Shown here: positions 8,939-17,639 of the stretch, in pieces
Layout: every line of letters begins with the position of its first letter
Numbering within the stretch: the first letter of the stretch is position 1
From: Phyllobacterium sp. OV277
Lineage (GTDB): Bacteria > Pseudomonadota > Alphaproteobacteria > Rhizobiales > Rhizobiaceae
Assembly: GCF_900104355.1 (NCBI RefSeq)
Contig: NZ_FNIY01000007.1
Location: 1 to 64,000, forward strand
Reading direction: 5' to 3'
DNA: 64,000 nucleotides
The notes under the pieces: model-generated
The model's database searches: none
What the model was told of the DNA's origin: nothing
Seen by the model: the letters and a program-made list of their open reading frames with translations, nothing else
Position numbers and translations under genes: made by a program

Positions 8939-9520
8939 ATGAGCAACGCATTTCCTGAAATCTATCTGGTTCGGCACGGTCAAACCGAATGGAGTCTTTC
9001 CGGCAAACATACGGGCCGAACCGACATACCGCTGACAGCAGCGGGCGAAGAGGCAGCGCGCCAACTCACGAATCGACTGCAAGGCCACGCCTTTGACGCC
9101 GTATGGTCGAGCCCGTCGCAGCGCGCATCGAATACCTGTGCCCTCGCCGGTTATGGCTCCGCCCGTCTCATCAAGGATGATCTGGCCGAATGGGATTATG
9201 GTTCCTATGAAGGTGTTACCACCAAGGAGATTCTGGCTGAGCGCCCCGGCTGGCAGCTTTTTCGCGACGGGTGCCCCAAAGGTGAACTGGCATTCGATGT
9301 CGGGGCCCGTGCAGACAGGATCATCGCCGAGATCCGCAACGCGAACAGCAGAATTCTCATCTTCTCAAGTTCGCATTTCCTGCGCGTCCTTGCGGCACGC
9401 TGGCTTGGCTTGCCGCCAGAGGGCGGCTCGCTCTTCGTTCTGGATACCGCCAGTATCAGCGTGCTCGGCTATGAGCATGATCTGACGGAGCCGGTCATTC
9501 GCCGGTGGAACCAGATATAA
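8939..9520 (+). CDS. Histidine phosphatase family protein
   Basis: The 193-residue protein has the phosphohistidine catalytic motif LVRHGQTEWS near the N-terminus (about residues 10-19), the arginine in SSPSQRASNTC, and a second catalytic His in SSSHFLRVLAARWL. This is the phosphoglycerate-mutase-like (branch 1) fold. The substrate cannot be told: members dephosphorylate sugar phosphates, nucleotides or other small molecules. The start at 8939 is chosen because AAAGG lies about 9 bases upstream and the PGM domain begins directly after it. It is divergent from dnaE and probably monocistronic. Confidence 0.88.
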   Translation: MSNAFPEIYLVRHGQTEWSLSGKHTGRTDIPLTAAGEEAARQLTNRLQGHAFDAVWSSPSQRASNTCALAGYGSARLIKDDLAEWDYGSYEGVTTKEILAERPGWQLFRDGCPKGELAFDVGARADRIIAEIRNANSRILIFSSSHFLRVLAARWLGLPPEGGSLFVLDTASISVLGYEHDLTEPVIRRWNQI

Positions 9521-9574
9521 CTGACTGGAACAAAATGACTGACGATTTCAGTCGTCATCACGGTTCCGGTCTCT

Positions 9575-9661
9575 TCAGATAACACTCACCCACATTGCGA
9601 ATGTCGCAATAAACAGGCTGACTGTAACGAATGACATGACATCCTGGAAAAGTTCGCTCAT
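9575..9661 (-). CDS. Candidate SOS-induced 28-residue membrane peptide
   Basis: The short frame starts ATG at 9661, after the strong Shine-Dalgarno AAGAAGGG at an eight-base spacing, and stops at 9575. The peptide begins MSELFQDVMS and continues as one hydrophobic helix (about residues 11-28, ending AMWVSVI), so a single-pass inner-membrane peptide is expected. An exact GTTC-N7-GTTC LexA box lies 40 bases upstream within a promoter-like sequence, and no other gene is positioned to use it. Size, topology and regulation resemble Caulobacter SidA, a 29-residue SOS-induced division inhibitor. That function is inference and sequence homology was not established. Confidence 0.6.
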   Translation of the reverse strand: MSELFQDVMSFVTVSLFIATFAMWVSVI

Positions 9662-9688
9662 CGGTAAAACCCTTCTTAGTTTGCTCTA

Positions 9689-9718
9689 TGTATATGTTTT
9701 GTTCTATTTTTGTTCCAA
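9689..9718 (-). promoter_or_regulatory. Promoter with LexA box upstream of the 28-residue peptide gene
   Basis: On the minus strand TTGGAA (9713-9718) and TATACA (9689-9694) are spaced by 18 bases. The LexA box at 9701-9715 (plus strand GTTCTATTTTTGTTC) overlaps the -35 element and spacer, where bound LexA would block RNA polymerase. It differs from the dinB box by one base in the spacer. Confidence 0.7.
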
Positions 9719-9812
9719 AGTCAAGCACGCCAAAGCAACCATTGGTGCTATGGTTGTCGATTTCTTAACAGAGGGTAAAACGAAGCTGGATGGGATTGAT
9801 GGCACGCAGTAA

Positions 9813-9841
9813 AAGGGATGCGAATTTGCTTCGCATCCCTT
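9813..9841 (-). terminator. Rho-independent terminator of the proS-lolC-lolD operon
   Basis: The 12-base-pair perfect stem AAGGGATGCGAA/TTCGCATCCCTT with a five-base loop is followed on the minus strand by TTTT. It lies ten bases past the lolD stop. Confidence 0.88.
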
Positions 9842-9850
9842 GTTCCCGGA

Positions 9851-10537
9851 TCAGGAGACGGTGGTGATCTTGCCGTCCTGGAGCGTTACCCGGCGATCCA
9901 TACGCAGGGCAAGTTCGTGATTGTGTGTGGCAATCATTGCCGACAGGCCGGACTGGCGCACCAGTGCTTCCAGCGCCTCGAAAACGTAGGACGCCGTTAC
10001 CGGATCAAGATTGCCTGTTGGTTCGTCAGCCAGAAGCACAAGCGGTGCATTGGCCACGGCGCGGGCGATAGCCACACGCTGCTGCTCACCGCCTGAGAGT
10101 TCCGACGGGCGGTGCGAGGCGCGCGCGCCGACTTTCATATAATCGAGCAATTGCTGCGCGCGTTCGGAAGCCACGCGTGGTTTCATGCCCCGGATCATCT
10201 GCGGCATCATCACGTTTTCAAGCGCCGAGAATTCCGGCAACAGATGGTGGAACTGATAGACGAAACCGATATCATTGCGGCGGATCGCCGTGCGCTCTTC
10301 ATCGGAGAGCGAGCCACAGGCGCGCCCATCCAGAATCACGTCGCCATTGTCAGGCCGCTCCAAAAGGCCCGCCGTGTGTAGCAGCGTCGACTTACCGGCA
10401 CCTGACGGAGCGACAAGCGCCACCATCTCGCCTCGCCCAAGCGAGAAACTCGCATCGTCAAGAATGACGAGTTCCCGGTCAATTTCATTGTACCGGCGGC
10501 CGACATTGGTCAGCTGAAGAATAGGCCCGGCTGACAT
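9851..10537 (-). CDS. lolD: Lipoprotein-releasing ABC transporter ATPase LolD
   Basis: This 228-residue ATP-binding protein has a Walker A (APSGAGKST), Q-loop region ([12 protein letters not shown]), signature [15 protein letters not shown], Walker B ([13 protein letters not shown]) and switch His (ATHNH). LolD drives extraction of outer-membrane lipoproteins from the inner membrane to the carrier LolA. Its start overlaps the lolC stop as TAATG, indicating translational coupling. MacB-type exporters share these motifs, but the neighbouring LolC/E-type permease supports LolD. Confidence 0.92.
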   Translation of the reverse strand: MSAGPILQLTNVGRRYNEIDRELVILDDASFSLGRGEMVALVAPSGAGKSTLLHTAGLLERPDNGDVILDGRACGSLSDEERTAIRRNDIGFVYQFHHLLPEFSALENVMMPQMIRGMKPRVASERAQQLLDYMKVGARASHRPSELSGGEQQRVAIARAVANAPLVLLADEPTGNLDPVTASYVFEALEALVRQSGLSAMIATHNHELALRMDRRVTLQDGKITTVS

Positions 10538-11826
10538 TATTCGTACCTCAAAGCTTCAACAGGATCGAGCTTGGCTGCGCGCCATGCGGGGAACAGCGTT
10601 GCCAGAAACGACAGGACAAGCGCCATCAGAATAACGGTGAAGGTCTCGTTGAAATCCATCTTGGCGGGCAATGTGCTGAGGAAATAAAGTTCAGGGTTGA
10701 ACAGGGTCGTACCTGATAACCACGAGAAAAACTGTCTGATCCGCTCCACATTCAGGCAAACAAGAACGCCAAGCGCCACACCGGCAATCGTACCGGTGAC
10801 GCCAATCGCTGCTCCTGTCATCAGGAAGATGCGCATGACCGAGTTTCGCGTTGCGCCCATGGTTCTGAGAATCGCAATATCGCGGCCCTTATCCTTCACC
10901 AGCATGATCAGGCCGGAAATGATGTTCAGCGCCGCAACAAGCACAATCAGGGTCAGGATCATGAACATGACGTTGCGTTCGACCTGAAGCGCCGAGAAGA
11001 AGGTCACGTTGCGCTGGCGCCAGTCCGTGAGCATCAGCGGCCGTGCCGCCGCATCCTCAATCGGCTTTTTCAACGCATCAACATTGTCAGGGTTGTTGGC
11101 AAAAATCTCGATGGATTGGACCTTGCCTTCCTGATTGAAATAAAGCTGCGCCTCGTCCAGCGGCATAAGTGCGATTGACGCGTCATATTCAGACATGCCG
11201 ATCTGGAAAATTGCCACCACAGGATAGGATTTGACCCGCGGCGACACGCCGAGCGGGGTCACGTCACCATCCAGCGACATCAATGTGAGTTTGTCGCCAA
11301 TGCCCAATCCCAGATTTTCCGCCATGCGCGTGCCGATAGCCACGCCGCCCGCCTTGTCGAAATTGGCAAAGGTGCCCTGTTTGACATTCTTGGCAACCAG
11401 CTGAAGCTTGTTGATATCCTCTTCACGCAGGCCGCGCACCAGTGTGCCGGTGCCCTGCCCGACATTGCCCTGCCCCAGCACCTGTCCTTCAATGACAGGA
11501 ATGGCGAAGGAAACGCCCGGCACCGTATCGATGCGCTTGATAAGATTATCATAATCATCAAGCGGCCGATCCATTGGCTGCATGATGACATGGCCGTTAA
11601 TGCCAAGAATGCGCGTCAGCAACTCGCTGCGAAAGCCATTCATGACGGCCATGACGATAATGAGCGTCGCCACGCCAAGCATGATGCCGGTGAAGGAAAA
11701 ACCGGCGATCACCGAAATAAACGTTTCCTTGCGCCGGGCGCGCAGATAGCGCCATGCAATCATCCGTTCATAGGCAGAGAACGGTTTTGGACCCGGTTGG
11801 ACAGCAGTGACGGCCGGTTCAGTCAT
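10537..11826 (-). CDS. lolC: Lipoprotein-releasing ABC transporter permease LolC/E
   Basis: The 429-residue inner-membrane protein has a transmembrane helix after the start (about 30-55), a large periplasmic domain (about 60-275) and three C-terminal helices in an FtsX-type permease module ([16 protein letters not shown] onward). The opening [16 protein letters not shown] is typical of the family. Only one permease gene is present, so it presumably forms a homodimer, the arrangement of LolF-type systems. Start and stop overlap proS (ATGA) and lolD (TAATG). Confidence 0.92.
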   Translation of the reverse strand: MTEPAVTAVQPGPKPFSAYERMIAWRYLRARRKETFISVIAGFSFTGIMLGVATLIIVMAVMNGFRSELLTRILGINGHVIMQPMDRPLDDYDNLIKRIDTVPGVSFAIPVIEGQVLGQGNVGQGTGTLVRGLREEDINKLQLVAKNVKQGTFANFDKAGGVAIGTRMAENLGLGIGDKLTLMSLDGDVTPLGVSPRVKSYPVVAIFQIGMSEYDASIALMPLDEAQLYFNQEGKVQSIEIFANNPDNVDALKKPIEDAAARPLMLTDWRQRNVTFFSALQVERNVMFMILTLIVLVAALNIISGLIMLVKDKGRDIAILRTMGATRNSVMRIFLMTGAAIGVTGTIAGVALGVLVCLNVERIRQFFSWLSGTTLFNPELYFLSTLPAKMDFNETFTVILMALVLSFLATLFPAWRAAKLDPVEALRYE

Positions 11827-13172
11827 AGAGTTCCAGCCTGAATGTCAGCAGGGCCTGCAAGCTTGTTGATTGCAGCTTCAATGCTCAGGGTTTCACGTTC
11901 ACCCGTCGCGCGATCTTTTATCTCGACTTCGCCAGCGGCAACACCGCGCGGACCGACAATCACCTGCGTGGGCAGGCCGATCAGGTCCATCTTGGCGAAT
12001 TTCGCACCGGGTCGGTCTTCCGTATCATCGAGCAAGGGCTCAAGACCGGCATTGGTCAAAGCTTCGTAGAGCTTGGCGGAAACCGCATCGCAGGCTTCAT
12101 CGCCCGGCTTCATGTTGACGATGCCTGCACCAAACGGCGCAACCGCCTTCGGCCAGATGATGCCGTTCTCGTCATGCGATGCTTCGACGATCGCCGCGAC
12201 AACGCGCGATGGGCCGATACCGTATGATCCCATGGAGACCAGATGATCCTTGCCATCGGGGCCACTGACCTTGGCACCCATTGGCTCGGAATATTTGGTG
12301 CCGAAATGGAAGATGTGCCCGACTTCGATGCCGCGCGCGGCGAGCTGATCGGACGAACCAACCTTGCCCCAGGCAGCTTCATCGTGCATTTCGTCCGTCG
12401 CCGCATAGGGCGTCGTCCATTGCGTTACGATATCGGCGATCTGCGCATTATCATCAAAATTGGTATCGGCACCGGGAACCGGCAGATCGAGATAAGCACG
12501 GTCACAATAGACCTGACTCTCGCCTGTCTCGGCCAGAATGATGAATTCATGGCTGAGTTCACCGCCGATGGGACCCGTATCAGCACGCATCGGAATGACC
12601 TTGATACCAAGACGTGAGAATGTCCTGAGATATGCAACGAACATGCGGTTATAGGCTGCCTTCGCTCCGTCGAAGTCGAGATCGAAGGAATAGGCATCCT
12701 TCATCAGGAATTCGCGCGAGCGCATAACACCGAAACGCGGGCGGCGCTCATCGCGGAACTTCCACTGGATGTGATAAAGATTGAGCGGCAGGTCCTTGTA
12801 AGACTTCACATAAGCCCGGAAAATCTCGGTGATCATTTCCTCATTGGTCGGACCATACAGCATCTCGCGATCACCGCGGTCCTTGATGCGCAACATCTCA
12901 TCGCCATAGGCGTCGTAACGGCCGCTTTCACGCCACAGATCGGCGGACTGGATCGTCGGCATCAGCAATTCAATCGCGCCGGACCGATTCTGTTCCTCGC
13001 GGATGATATTCGATACCTTATTGAGAATACGCAGCCCTGCCGGCAGCCAGGCATAAATGCCGGCCGATTCCTGACGGATCAGACCGGCACGCAGCATCAG
13101 CCGGTGCGAGACGATTTCCGCCTCTTTAGGATTCTCTTTCAGGATAGGCAGAAAATAACGGGAAAGCCGCAT
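11823..13172 (-). CDS. proS: Prolyl-tRNA synthetase
   Basis: This 449-residue class II synthetase charges tRNA-Pro. It has motif 1 in the [18 protein letters not shown] region, motif 2 ([20 protein letters not shown]) and motif 3 in [16 protein letters not shown]. The anticodon-binding domain is at the C-terminus ([17 protein letters not shown]). The length shows it lacks the large editing insertion of the E. coli enzyme, as usual for alphaproteobacteria. The ATG at 13172 (MRLSRYFLP) is preferred over a start four codons upstream. It is the first gene of proS-lolC-lolD. Confidence 0.95.
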   Translation of the reverse strand: MRLSRYFLPILKENPKEAEIVSHRLMLRAGLIRQESAGIYAWLPAGLRILNKVSNIIREEQNRSGAIELLMPTIQSADLWRESGRYDAYGDEMLRIKDRGDREMLYGPTNEEMITEIFRAYVKSYKDLPLNLYHIQWKFRDERRPRFGVMRSREFLMKDAYSFDLDFDGAKAAYNRMFVAYLRTFSRLGIKVIPMRADTGPIGGELSHEFIILAETGESQVYCDRAYLDLPVPGADTNFDDNAQIADIVTQWTTPYAATDEMHDEAAWGKVGSSDQLAARGIEVGHIFHFGTKYSEPMGAKVSGPDGKDHLVSMGSYGIGPSRVVAAIVEASHDENGIIWPKAVAPFGAGIVNMKPGDEACDAVSAKLYEALTNAGLEPLLDDTEDRPGAKFAKMDLIGLPTQVIVGPRGVAAGEVEIKDRATGERETLSIEAAINKLAGPADIQAGTL

Positions 13173-13539
13173 TGAGATCACCAAATTGAAACACAGCCTG
13201 AATGCTTGAAGAATCAGGCAAAACCAAGTGCAAAGTTAGCGTATAACCCAAAAATCTTTGCTGATTTCCGCAAAGGATTACGCGCCATTGAAAGTGTCGC
13301 TGCGCTCGTCACAAAACCCTTGGGAATCCACGGCGCAGCAATGTTTCTTAGCGGCTTAACGACTGGTTGGGAACCCGCAACCCACAAATGAGACGCCTCG
13401 AATTTGTGACAGTTTTGTTACGCTGCCAGATTTGTAAGCAAAAAATGACTGTATCGAATATTTTTCGTGACATTTCGAAGGCAGTCCGCTATTTTTTTAA
13501 TCATAATGAGAAAGTAAGAATAATTCTGCTTTCCAGCGC

Positions 13540-13652
13540 GGTCAAAGTCTTGGGAGGATGTGACCTTTGGCGCGGTAATACGCAGCCACCACGCAAGTGG
13601 ATTAGGTCAGACGCGATCTAACAATGCAAGGCGAAAGCCTTGCATTTTTTTT
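13540..13652 (+). ncRNA. Candidate small RNA ending in a strong terminator
   Basis: A Rho-independent terminator (13623-13652) follows no protein gene on this strand. Just upstream, TGACCT and AGGTCA (about 13560 and 13603) can pair and enclose a second hairpin, CCAC-CACGCAA-GTGG. The segment also holds GGGAGGA. The 5' end is a guess and no Rfam family was recognised. Confidence 0.35.
13623..13652 (+). terminator. Rho-independent terminator without an upstream protein gene
   Basis: The stem AATGCAAGGC/GCCTTGCATT closes on a GAAA tetraloop and runs into eight T residues. The polarity is plus. Confidence 0.85.
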
Positions 13653-14012
13653 GCTTTGTATTGGGAATACAACACGTTATCCAACATTTTTAAACTTGAA
13701 TTAATGTACTGCTATTCTTTATGCCACTGCTTCATCGCTATATTTAAACTACTTGCACGCCCGGCATAATCATCGCATCGGCGATTTCAGCCATGGATGA
13801 GATTTTCTGTGTCCAGGCTAATGAATCCAAAAGTGCGAAAAAGGCTCTCTGATGCCGCTCATCGATTCGCATTCTTCCACCCGTCAGACCGCGGCATACG
13901 CCTAAGGTCGTAATGTTGAAATCATCTTGGCGTGCTAGCCTTCGATCATAAATTGACGCGTCCTTCGTGGGGATTGGCGCGTTTTTCGCATTAGTATGTT
14001 CGGGGACGACCC

Positions 14013-15014
14013 ATGACTGACGACAGGTGCAACGCGGCAATGCCGCGCAAGCGCAGTATATGCATAAGCACAGTGACGCGTAACCGACCGGTCATGCTAC
14101 AGAACCTGCTTGCTTCCTACGCAGCCATGCATATTCCTGATGATGTGCATCTGCATTTTCTCATTGTGGAGAACAATGAAGAGGCAACGCTTCGGGATAT
14201 TGTGGAGCTTTTCCGTTCACAGGTGCCAGACCTATCTGTTCAATACGAACTCGAACCACGTCTAGGCATTGCGTTCGCCCGCAATCGCGCACTGGAATTT
14301 GCCTTGGACGGCAATCATGATCTGATGACTTTTGCCGACGATGATGAGCAGGTCGAACCGGATTGGCTGGTCGAGTTGCTGGCAGAACGGGATCGGGGTG
14401 ACCTTGATATGGTCGCTTCGCCTGTTCGTTGTGCTCCCGTCGCATCCAATGTTTCATTTGCTGCGCGGCTTGTTTGGGCCGGGTTAAACTGCAGAAATAG
14501 AAAGAGTGAATATAAGGCAACGCGCAAACGCCAGAACAATGAAGCCAACAGAATATTGCTGGCAACCGGGAGTTGGATGGGCAAGCTCGACTTTTTCCGC
14601 CGCACCGATCTGCGCTTTGACAACGCGTTAGGTATGGCGGGCGGCGAGGACTGGCGGCTGTGCAGGCATGCATGGGCGCTGGGCGCAAAAACCGGCTGGA
14701 CACCGCTGGCCGTCGCTTATGAGACTGTGCCGCTTGAGAGGCTGACGTTTCGCTATCACTTCCGGCGTGACAGGGACAACAGTGCCGTCGAGATTTGCGC
14801 AAAGCTCGCCAATTGCCGCATGACTACGCTGCTTCGCCTTCCGGGCTCTATCGCTGGCAGAGTTCTAAAGCTTTGCAGCTATGCTATCGCCGCACCATTT
14901 ACGCGCGGTGAAGCGTTGATCCGGGTTGCCGCCTGTATGGGCAGTATTACTGGCATCTGTCAGGGTTGTTTTGGCAAGACTTCATCGCATTACAGGCAAA
15001 CAACGGGGTCTTGA
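14013..15014 (+). CDS. Family 2 glycosyltransferase
   Basis: The 333-residue protein begins with a GT-A fold: strand CISTVTRNRPVMLQNLL (about 17-33), FLIVENNEE, GIAFARNRALE and the metal-binding FADDDEQVEPDWL, with DDD as the DxD motif. GGEDWRLCRHA at about 210-220 matches the family's conserved E-D-W acceptor region. It should transfer a sugar from a nucleotide donor to a surface polysaccharide or lipid; the sugar cannot be told. GGGGAC lies upstream of the ATG. The gene stands alone between a gene-poor spacer and a repeat element, in what looks like an insertion in an otherwise conserved gene block. Confidence 0.85.
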   Translation: MTDDRCNAAMPRKRSICISTVTRNRPVMLQNLLASYAAMHIPDDVHLHFLIVENNEEATLRDIVELFRSQVPDLSVQYELEPRLGIAFARNRALEFALDGNHDLMTFADDDEQVEPDWLVELLAERDRGDLDMVASPVRCAPVASNVSFAARLVWAGLNCRNRKSEYKATRKRQNNEANRILLATGSWMGKLDFFRRTDLRFDNALGMAGGEDWRLCRHAWALGAKTGWTPLAVAYETVPLERLTFRYHFRRDRDNSAVEICAKLANCRMTTLLRLPGSIAGRVLKLCSYAIAAPFTRGEALIRVAACMGSITGICQGCFGKTSSHYRQTTGS

Positions 15015-15101
15015 GGGTTGGGTGTTTTTTTGCGGGGTGATGGGTGGTTCAACACGCTCAGAGTCAGGGGGCTGCATTCTGCAATAGTTATTCTGCATAA
15101 A

Positions 15102-15229
15102 CGTGGTTCGTGGTTCGACAAGCTCACCATGAGGGAGAGATGTGCTTGCAGGGAGCTTTATTCTGCAATGTTGGTGATTATCTTGCAGCCCACACCCTCC
15201 CTCATGGTGAGCTTGTCGAACCACGAACC
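15102..15229. repeat. Dispersed inverted-repeat element, copy 2
   Basis: The inverted arms at 15102-15138 and 15196-15229 contain the same TTCGACAAGCTCACCATGAG sequence as at 5.1 kb. The centre carries GCAGGGAGC-TTATTCTGCAATGTTGGTGAT. A degraded extra piece (GGTTCAACACGCTCAGAGTC, GCATTCTGCAATAGTT) lies just before it at about 15047-15095. Confidence 0.8.
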
Positions 15230-15262
15230 ATGTTCACGCCACCCACAATATTCATGCAAACA

Positions 15263-15532
15263 CTAATCCAGTTTCGGGAAGAAAACCGGGATATCATCAA
15301 CACCGAAACCGAGCTTCTGGTTCACGATATAGAAGATCACAAAGATAACTGCTGAGACAATCGTGGTGATGAGGAACACCCGCCCCATGCGATGCTTATG
15401 GGGCGCGCTGGCAGTCGTGCCAAGCGTGACATCATCTTCGTCGGCCTGGGTGCGAAGGCCAATCGGCAGCACGGTGAACAGCGTCAGCCACCAGAAGATG
15501 AAATAAACAGCCATTCCAGTTGCGATAGGCAT
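15263..15532 (-). CDS. DUF1467 family membrane protein
   Basis: The 89-residue protein has two transmembrane segments (about 5-25 and 52-70) around a short loop that contains RTQADEDDVTLGT and histidine/arginine residues. The pattern WWLTLFTVLPIGLRTQ is characteristic of DUF1467 in Rhizobiales. Function is unknown. It follows mce by one base and ends the long nuo-birA-rnj-mce run, a position conserved in relatives as I recall. Confidence 0.85.
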   Translation of the reverse strand: MPIATGMAVYFIFWWLTLFTVLPIGLRTQADEDDVTLGTTASAPHKHRMGRVFLITTIVSAVIFVIFYIVNQKLGFGVDDIPVFFPKLD

Positions 15533-15533
15533 T

Positions 15534-15938
15534 TCAGACCTGCTCCAGTTCGATCAGCGTCCCGTTGAAGTCTTTCGGGTGAAGAAAGAGAACTGGTTTG
15601 CCGTGGGCGCCGATCTTTGGTTCGCCGTCGCCCAGAATGCGGGCGCCTTGCTCTTTTAGATGATTTCGCGCCGCCAGAATATCGGTCACTTCGTAGCAGA
15701 CGTGATGCATGCCGCCTGATGGGTTCTTGGCAAGGAAAGCGGCAATCAGCGAATCCGTATTCAGCGGCTCAAGCAGTTCGATCTTGGTATTGCCGACATC
15801 GATGAAGACAACGGTAACACCATGCTCCGGCAGAACCTGCGGCGCGGTGAGTTTTGCGCCAAGCATATCGCGATAAACAGCAGATGCCGCCGCCAGATCA
15901 GGAACAGCGATAGCAACATGATTCAGACGGCCGAGCAT
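15534..15938 (-). CDS. mce: Methylmalonyl-CoA epimerase
   Basis: The 134-residue protein has a vicinal-oxygen-chelate (glyoxalase-like) fold. The start LGRLNHVAIAVPDL carries the first metal-binding His, GGMHHVCYEVTD the second, and the C-terminal strand NGTLIELEQV the metal-binding Glu. It interconverts (R)- and (S)-methylmalonyl-CoA in propionate breakdown. The second ATG (15938) is chosen because GAGGT is better spaced from it. It sits eight bases after rnj in the same transcription direction. Confidence 0.9.
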   Translation of the reverse strand: MLGRLNHVAIAVPDLAAASAVYRDMLGAKLTAPQVLPEHGVTVVFIDVGNTKIELLEPLNTDSLIAAFLAKNPSGGMHHVCYEVTDILAARNHLKEQGARILGDGEPKIGAHGKPVLFLHPKDFNGTLIELEQV

Positions 15939-15946
15939 CATTTACC

Positions 15947-17620
15947 TCAAACGCGCGTTACGAACACGGTGACAACAGGCTTTTTGCCCCATGCCTCGTT
16001 GGTTGCAGCGCGCACCGCGCGGCGAACAGCCTCACGGACCATGGCGAGATCCCTACGCTTTTCCCGCGGAATACTTTGCACGGCGCTCACTGCAGCATCA
16101 TAAAGCAGGTCTTCGAGAAGTTCACCTTCACGGTCATTCTCCGGCAGCCCGACAGGCACGACTTCCGGGTCTTCAATGATGTTGTACTTGGCATCAAGCA
16201 GCATCGACACGGCGACATGGCCGACATAGGAAAGCTTGCGGCGGTCAACGATGCCGACTTCTTCCTCGTCGCCGATCAGCCTGCCATCCTTGATCAAGCG
16301 GCCAAATGGCGCCTGATCGATGATCTCGGCCTTACCCGGTGCGAGACGCAATATATCGCCATTGCGCACCTGCGGCACTTCCGGAATGCCTGCCATGGCG
16401 GCGAGCGAGCCCTGTGCTACCAGATGTGCGGCTTCACCGTGAACTGGCACGAGGATACGCGGACGCACCCATTCATACATGCGCTTCAGCTCATTGCGGC
16501 GCGGATGGCCTGATACGTGCACCAGCTGATCATCATCGGAGATGATGTGAATGCCCTGTTCGATCAGCAGGTTCTTTGTCTCGATGATCGGCTTTTCATT
16601 GCCGGGGATCGTGCGCGACGAATAAATGACCGTGTCACCGGCCGAAAGCGCCACACTGCGCATTTCATCGCGGGCGAGCTTGGCGAGTGCAGCACGGGAT
16701 TCGCCCTGACTGCCGGTCAGGATGATGACAATGTTTTCGCGGGGAATGAAACCGTAGTCCTCTTCGGACAGGAACTCCGGAATGCCGTCGAGATAGCCAA
16801 GTTCGCTGGCCACAGCGATCATGCGCTTCATCGAGCGGCCAAGCACCAGCACCTGGCGCCCGGCATCGCGGGCAGCAATGGCAATGGAGCGGATACGCCC
16901 GACATTCGACGAGAAGGTCGTGATGGCCACGCGGCCACGGGCATTCTCGATGATGTCGCGCAGACTGTCGCCGACTTCGCGCTCGGATGGCGATTCACCT
17001 TCGCGCAGCGCATTGGTGGAATCGCACATCATGGCGAGAACGCCTTCATCACCGAGCGCACGGAAACGCGCTTCGTCGATCAAAGGTCCAAGCGATGGTT
17101 CCGGGTCCATCTTCCAGTCACCCGTGTGGATGACGGTGCCAAGTGGTGTCTTGATTGCCAGCGAGACAGGTTCGGGAATCGAGTGGGTCACGGCGAGCGC
17201 TTCGAACTCGAAAGGGCCGACGTTGAATTTCTCTCCGGCACGGTAAATCGTAACGGGAATATCCGGTGCGCCCGGCTCGGAGTGACGCTTGGCTTCCAGC
17301 AATCCGGCTGTGAACGGCGTCGCATAGACAGGCACATTCAGCATGGGCCAGAGGTCCAGCAATGCGCCATAATGGTCTTCGTGGGCATGTGTGATCACAA
17401 TGCCTTTGAGATTATGCCGTTCTGCCTGCAGAAAACGGATATCAGGAAGCACAAGATCAGCGCCAGGAAGATCCGGTCCAGCAAAGGTGACGCCCATATC
17501 AACGACGACCCATTCGCGTTTGTGAGCGGGGCCATAGCCATACACGGCCAGATTCATCCCGATCTCACCAACACCGCCTAGAGGCAGGAACACCAGTTCC
17601 GCCTGATCGGAATTTGCCAT
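15947..17620 (-). CDS. rnj: Ribonuclease J
   Basis: The 557-residue metallo-beta-lactamase/beta-CASP nuclease has zinc motif HAHEDHYGALL at about 79-89, further ligands in HTGDWKMDPEP and the beta-CASP region (TFSSNVGRIRSIAIAARDAGR), with HVSGHPRRNELK and VPVHGEAAHL later. RNase J has 5'-to-3' exonuclease and endonuclease activity in RNA maturation and decay. It lies 19 bases downstream of birA and continues the same unit. Confidence 0.94.
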   Translation of the reverse strand: MANSDQAELVFLPLGGVGEIGMNLAVYGYGPAHKREWVVVDMGVTFAGPDLPGADLVLPDIRFLQAERHNLKGIVITHAHEDHYGALLDLWPMLNVPVYATPFTAGLLEAKRHSEPGAPDIPVTIYRAGEKFNVGPFEFEALAVTHSIPEPVSLAIKTPLGTVIHTGDWKMDPEPSLGPLIDEARFRALGDEGVLAMMCDSTNALREGESPSEREVGDSLRDIIENARGRVAITTFSSNVGRIRSIAIAARDAGRQVLVLGRSMKRMIAVASELGYLDGIPEFLSEEDYGFIPRENIVIILTGSQGESRAALAKLARDEMRSVALSAGDTVIYSSRTIPGNEKPIIETKNLLIEQGIHIISDDDQLVHVSGHPRRNELKRMYEWVRPRILVPVHGEAAHLVAQGSLAAMAGIPEVPQVRNGDILRLAPGKAEIIDQAPFGRLIKDGRLIGDEEEVGIVDRRKLSYVGHVAVSMLLDAKYNIIEDPEVVPVGLPENDREGELLEDLLYDAAVSAVQSIPREKRRDLAMVREAVRRAVRAATNEAWGKKPVVTVFVTRV

Positions 17621-17639
17621 TTATACTCCTAACAACCGG

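Larger units (their letters stand above)
13173..14012. other. Gene-poor, AT-rich spacer between proS and the glycosyltransferase
   Basis: No convincing protein gene is present in these 840 bases. Short open frames lack ribosome sites and overlap each other. The only clear structure is the terminator at 13623-13652 and a possible small RNA in front of it. The proS promoter should lie just above 13172. Confidence 0.6.

Noticed and set aside
13206-13621. Two overlapping short frames before the candidate small RNA
   Set aside because: No ribosome sites, low-complexity AT-rich sequence and no homology features.
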